64,000 nt of DNA, from positions 1-64,000 of the forward strand of contig NZ_JMKT01000001.1 in NCBI RefSeq assembly GCF_000686525.1, read 5' to 3'. A program made the translations under genes and the position numbers. Shown here in pieces: positions 63,434 to 64,000 of this stretch. The DNA is from Desulfonatronovibrio hydrogenovorans DSM 9292 (lineage in GTDB: Bacteria > Desulfobacterota > Desulfovibrionia > Desulfovibrionales > Desulfonatronovibrionaceae). The stretch's first letter is position 1. Each line of letters opens with the position of its first letter. The notes beneath the pieces were generated by a model, which worked only from the letters and a program-made list of their open reading frames with translations, was not told where the DNA came from and searched no databases.

Positions 63434-64000
63434 CTATTCCCAAAGCCCGACCACCTGGAACCGGCTAACATCCACCAGTCCCTGATCCGTCAGCTTGAGT
63501 TCGGGAATGACCGGAAGGGCCAGAAAAGACAGAATCATGAATGGATTTCCGTCCAGTCCCATGTCCAGGCAGGCCCTGTCCAGGGAGTGCATGGCCTCCA
63601 CCACCTGATCCAGGGGCAGGTCACTCATGAGCCCGGCAATGGGTAAAGCCAGACTGGCTGCAACTTTGCCCTTCTGGACCACCATCAGACCGCCGCCCAT
63701 AACCTGGGCCGCTCTGGCTGCAGCCAGCATGTCTGCGTCATTTGTCCCGGCAATGATCAGGTTGTGGGAGTCATGGGCCACAGTGGAGGCTATGGCCCCG
63801 TGCTTAAGGCCCAGACCGCGGACAAAGCCCAGCCCGATACTGCCTGATGCCCGGTGCCGCTCCACAACTGCCAGCTTGGCCAGATCATTATCCACATCTG
63901 CCTGGGCCAGGCCCTCAACTATCCTGGGCTTAACCAGGGCTTTTCCAGTCACGATCTGGCCGGGCAGAATATCTATGGCCCGGACCTTTTGTCCGGCTGC
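63434..64000 (-). CDS. ade: Adenine deaminase, C-terminal part (continues past window)
   Basis: The frame is open from the right edge of the window to the stop at 63434, giving the last 188 residues. They match the C-terminal half of Ade: VVERHRASGSIGLGFVRGLGLKHGAIASTVAHDSHNLIIAGTNDADM is the hallmark block, with ARAAQVMGGGLMVV and DGNPFMILSFLALPVIPELKLTD later. The enzyme deaminates adenine to hypoxanthine. The metal-binding half lies beyond position 64000. The next gene on the strand is the purine permease, 121 bp away. Confidence 0.93.
   Translation of the reverse strand, partial: AAGQKVRAIDILPGQIVTGKALVKPRIVEGLAQADVDNDLAKLAVVERHRASGSIGLGFVRGLGLKHGAIASTVAHDSHNLIIAGTNDADMLAAARAAQVMGGGLMVVQKGKVAASLALPIAGLMSDLPLDQVVEAMHSLDRACLDMGLDGNPFMILSFLALPVIPELKLTDQGLVDVSRFQVVGLWE

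Overview
The window looks like a chromosomal segment of a sulfate-reducing Desulfovibrionales-type bacterium (Thermodesulfobacteria/former Deltaproteobacteria), perhaps a salt- or alkali-tolerant one. This rests on gene content: an octahaem cytochrome c fused to a bd-like quinol oxidase, FlgO-type proteins, cobamide remodelling genes, a glycine-betaine/choline-type osmolyte transporter, NtrB-like histidine kinases and a selenocysteine-coding gene. The genus is an inference only.

Left end (1-9850): a type I-F CRISPR-Cas locus transcribed leftwards. The order is WYL regulator, four-helix-bundle protein, cas1, cas2-3, csy1, csy2, csy3, csy4, AT-rich leader, then a CRISPR array running off the left edge. 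The cas genes overlap or abut. The four-helix-bundle gene overlaps cas1 by 4 bp and is an unusual member of the set.

10-26 kb: a degenerate dispersed repeat, a His-rich mini-protein, a two-gene membrane quinol/cytochrome c complex, a PilZ protein, an M16 protease, a lipoprotein, a Cys-cluster protein with a shikimate-kinase-like protein, gmhA, an FmdB zinc ribbon, an amidohydrolase with a corrinoid adenosyltransferase, a membrane protein, a trio of exported proteins (two FlgO-like), and a PaaK-type CoA ligase. 27-43.4 kb: argC, two NtrB-like kinases, DUF1844, a class V aminotransferase, a DHH phosphoesterase with polA, cbiR-cobU, an Endonuclease Q-like/UvrD helicase fusion and a MogA-like protein. 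43.4-48.1 kb: a complete livJHMGF branched-chain amino acid ABC operon, transcribed leftwards.

48-57 kb holds the most striking item. At 50698-50991 a small gene with a strong ribosome-binding site reads through four in-frame UGA codons, all in the context Ser-Gly-UGA-Gly. Each UGA is followed, at the same distance, by a hairpin with the geometry of a bacterial SECIS element; three of the four loops carry GGU or GU. I read it as a 97-residue precursor peptide with four selenocysteines. The next gene is a radical SAM/SPASM maturase, followed after 1 bp by a membrane fatty-acid-hydroxylase-family enzyme. Together they look like a selenocysteine-containing RiPP pathway. Next comes an OpuC-like osmolyte ABC operon whose binding protein has its two lobes in permuted order.

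Right end (57-64 kb): an RND efflux pair behind a possible sigma-54 promoter, then, on the minus strand, a purine permease and the 3' part of an adenine deaminase gene that continues past position 64000. I saw no rRNA or tRNA genes and no insertion sequence with a transposase.
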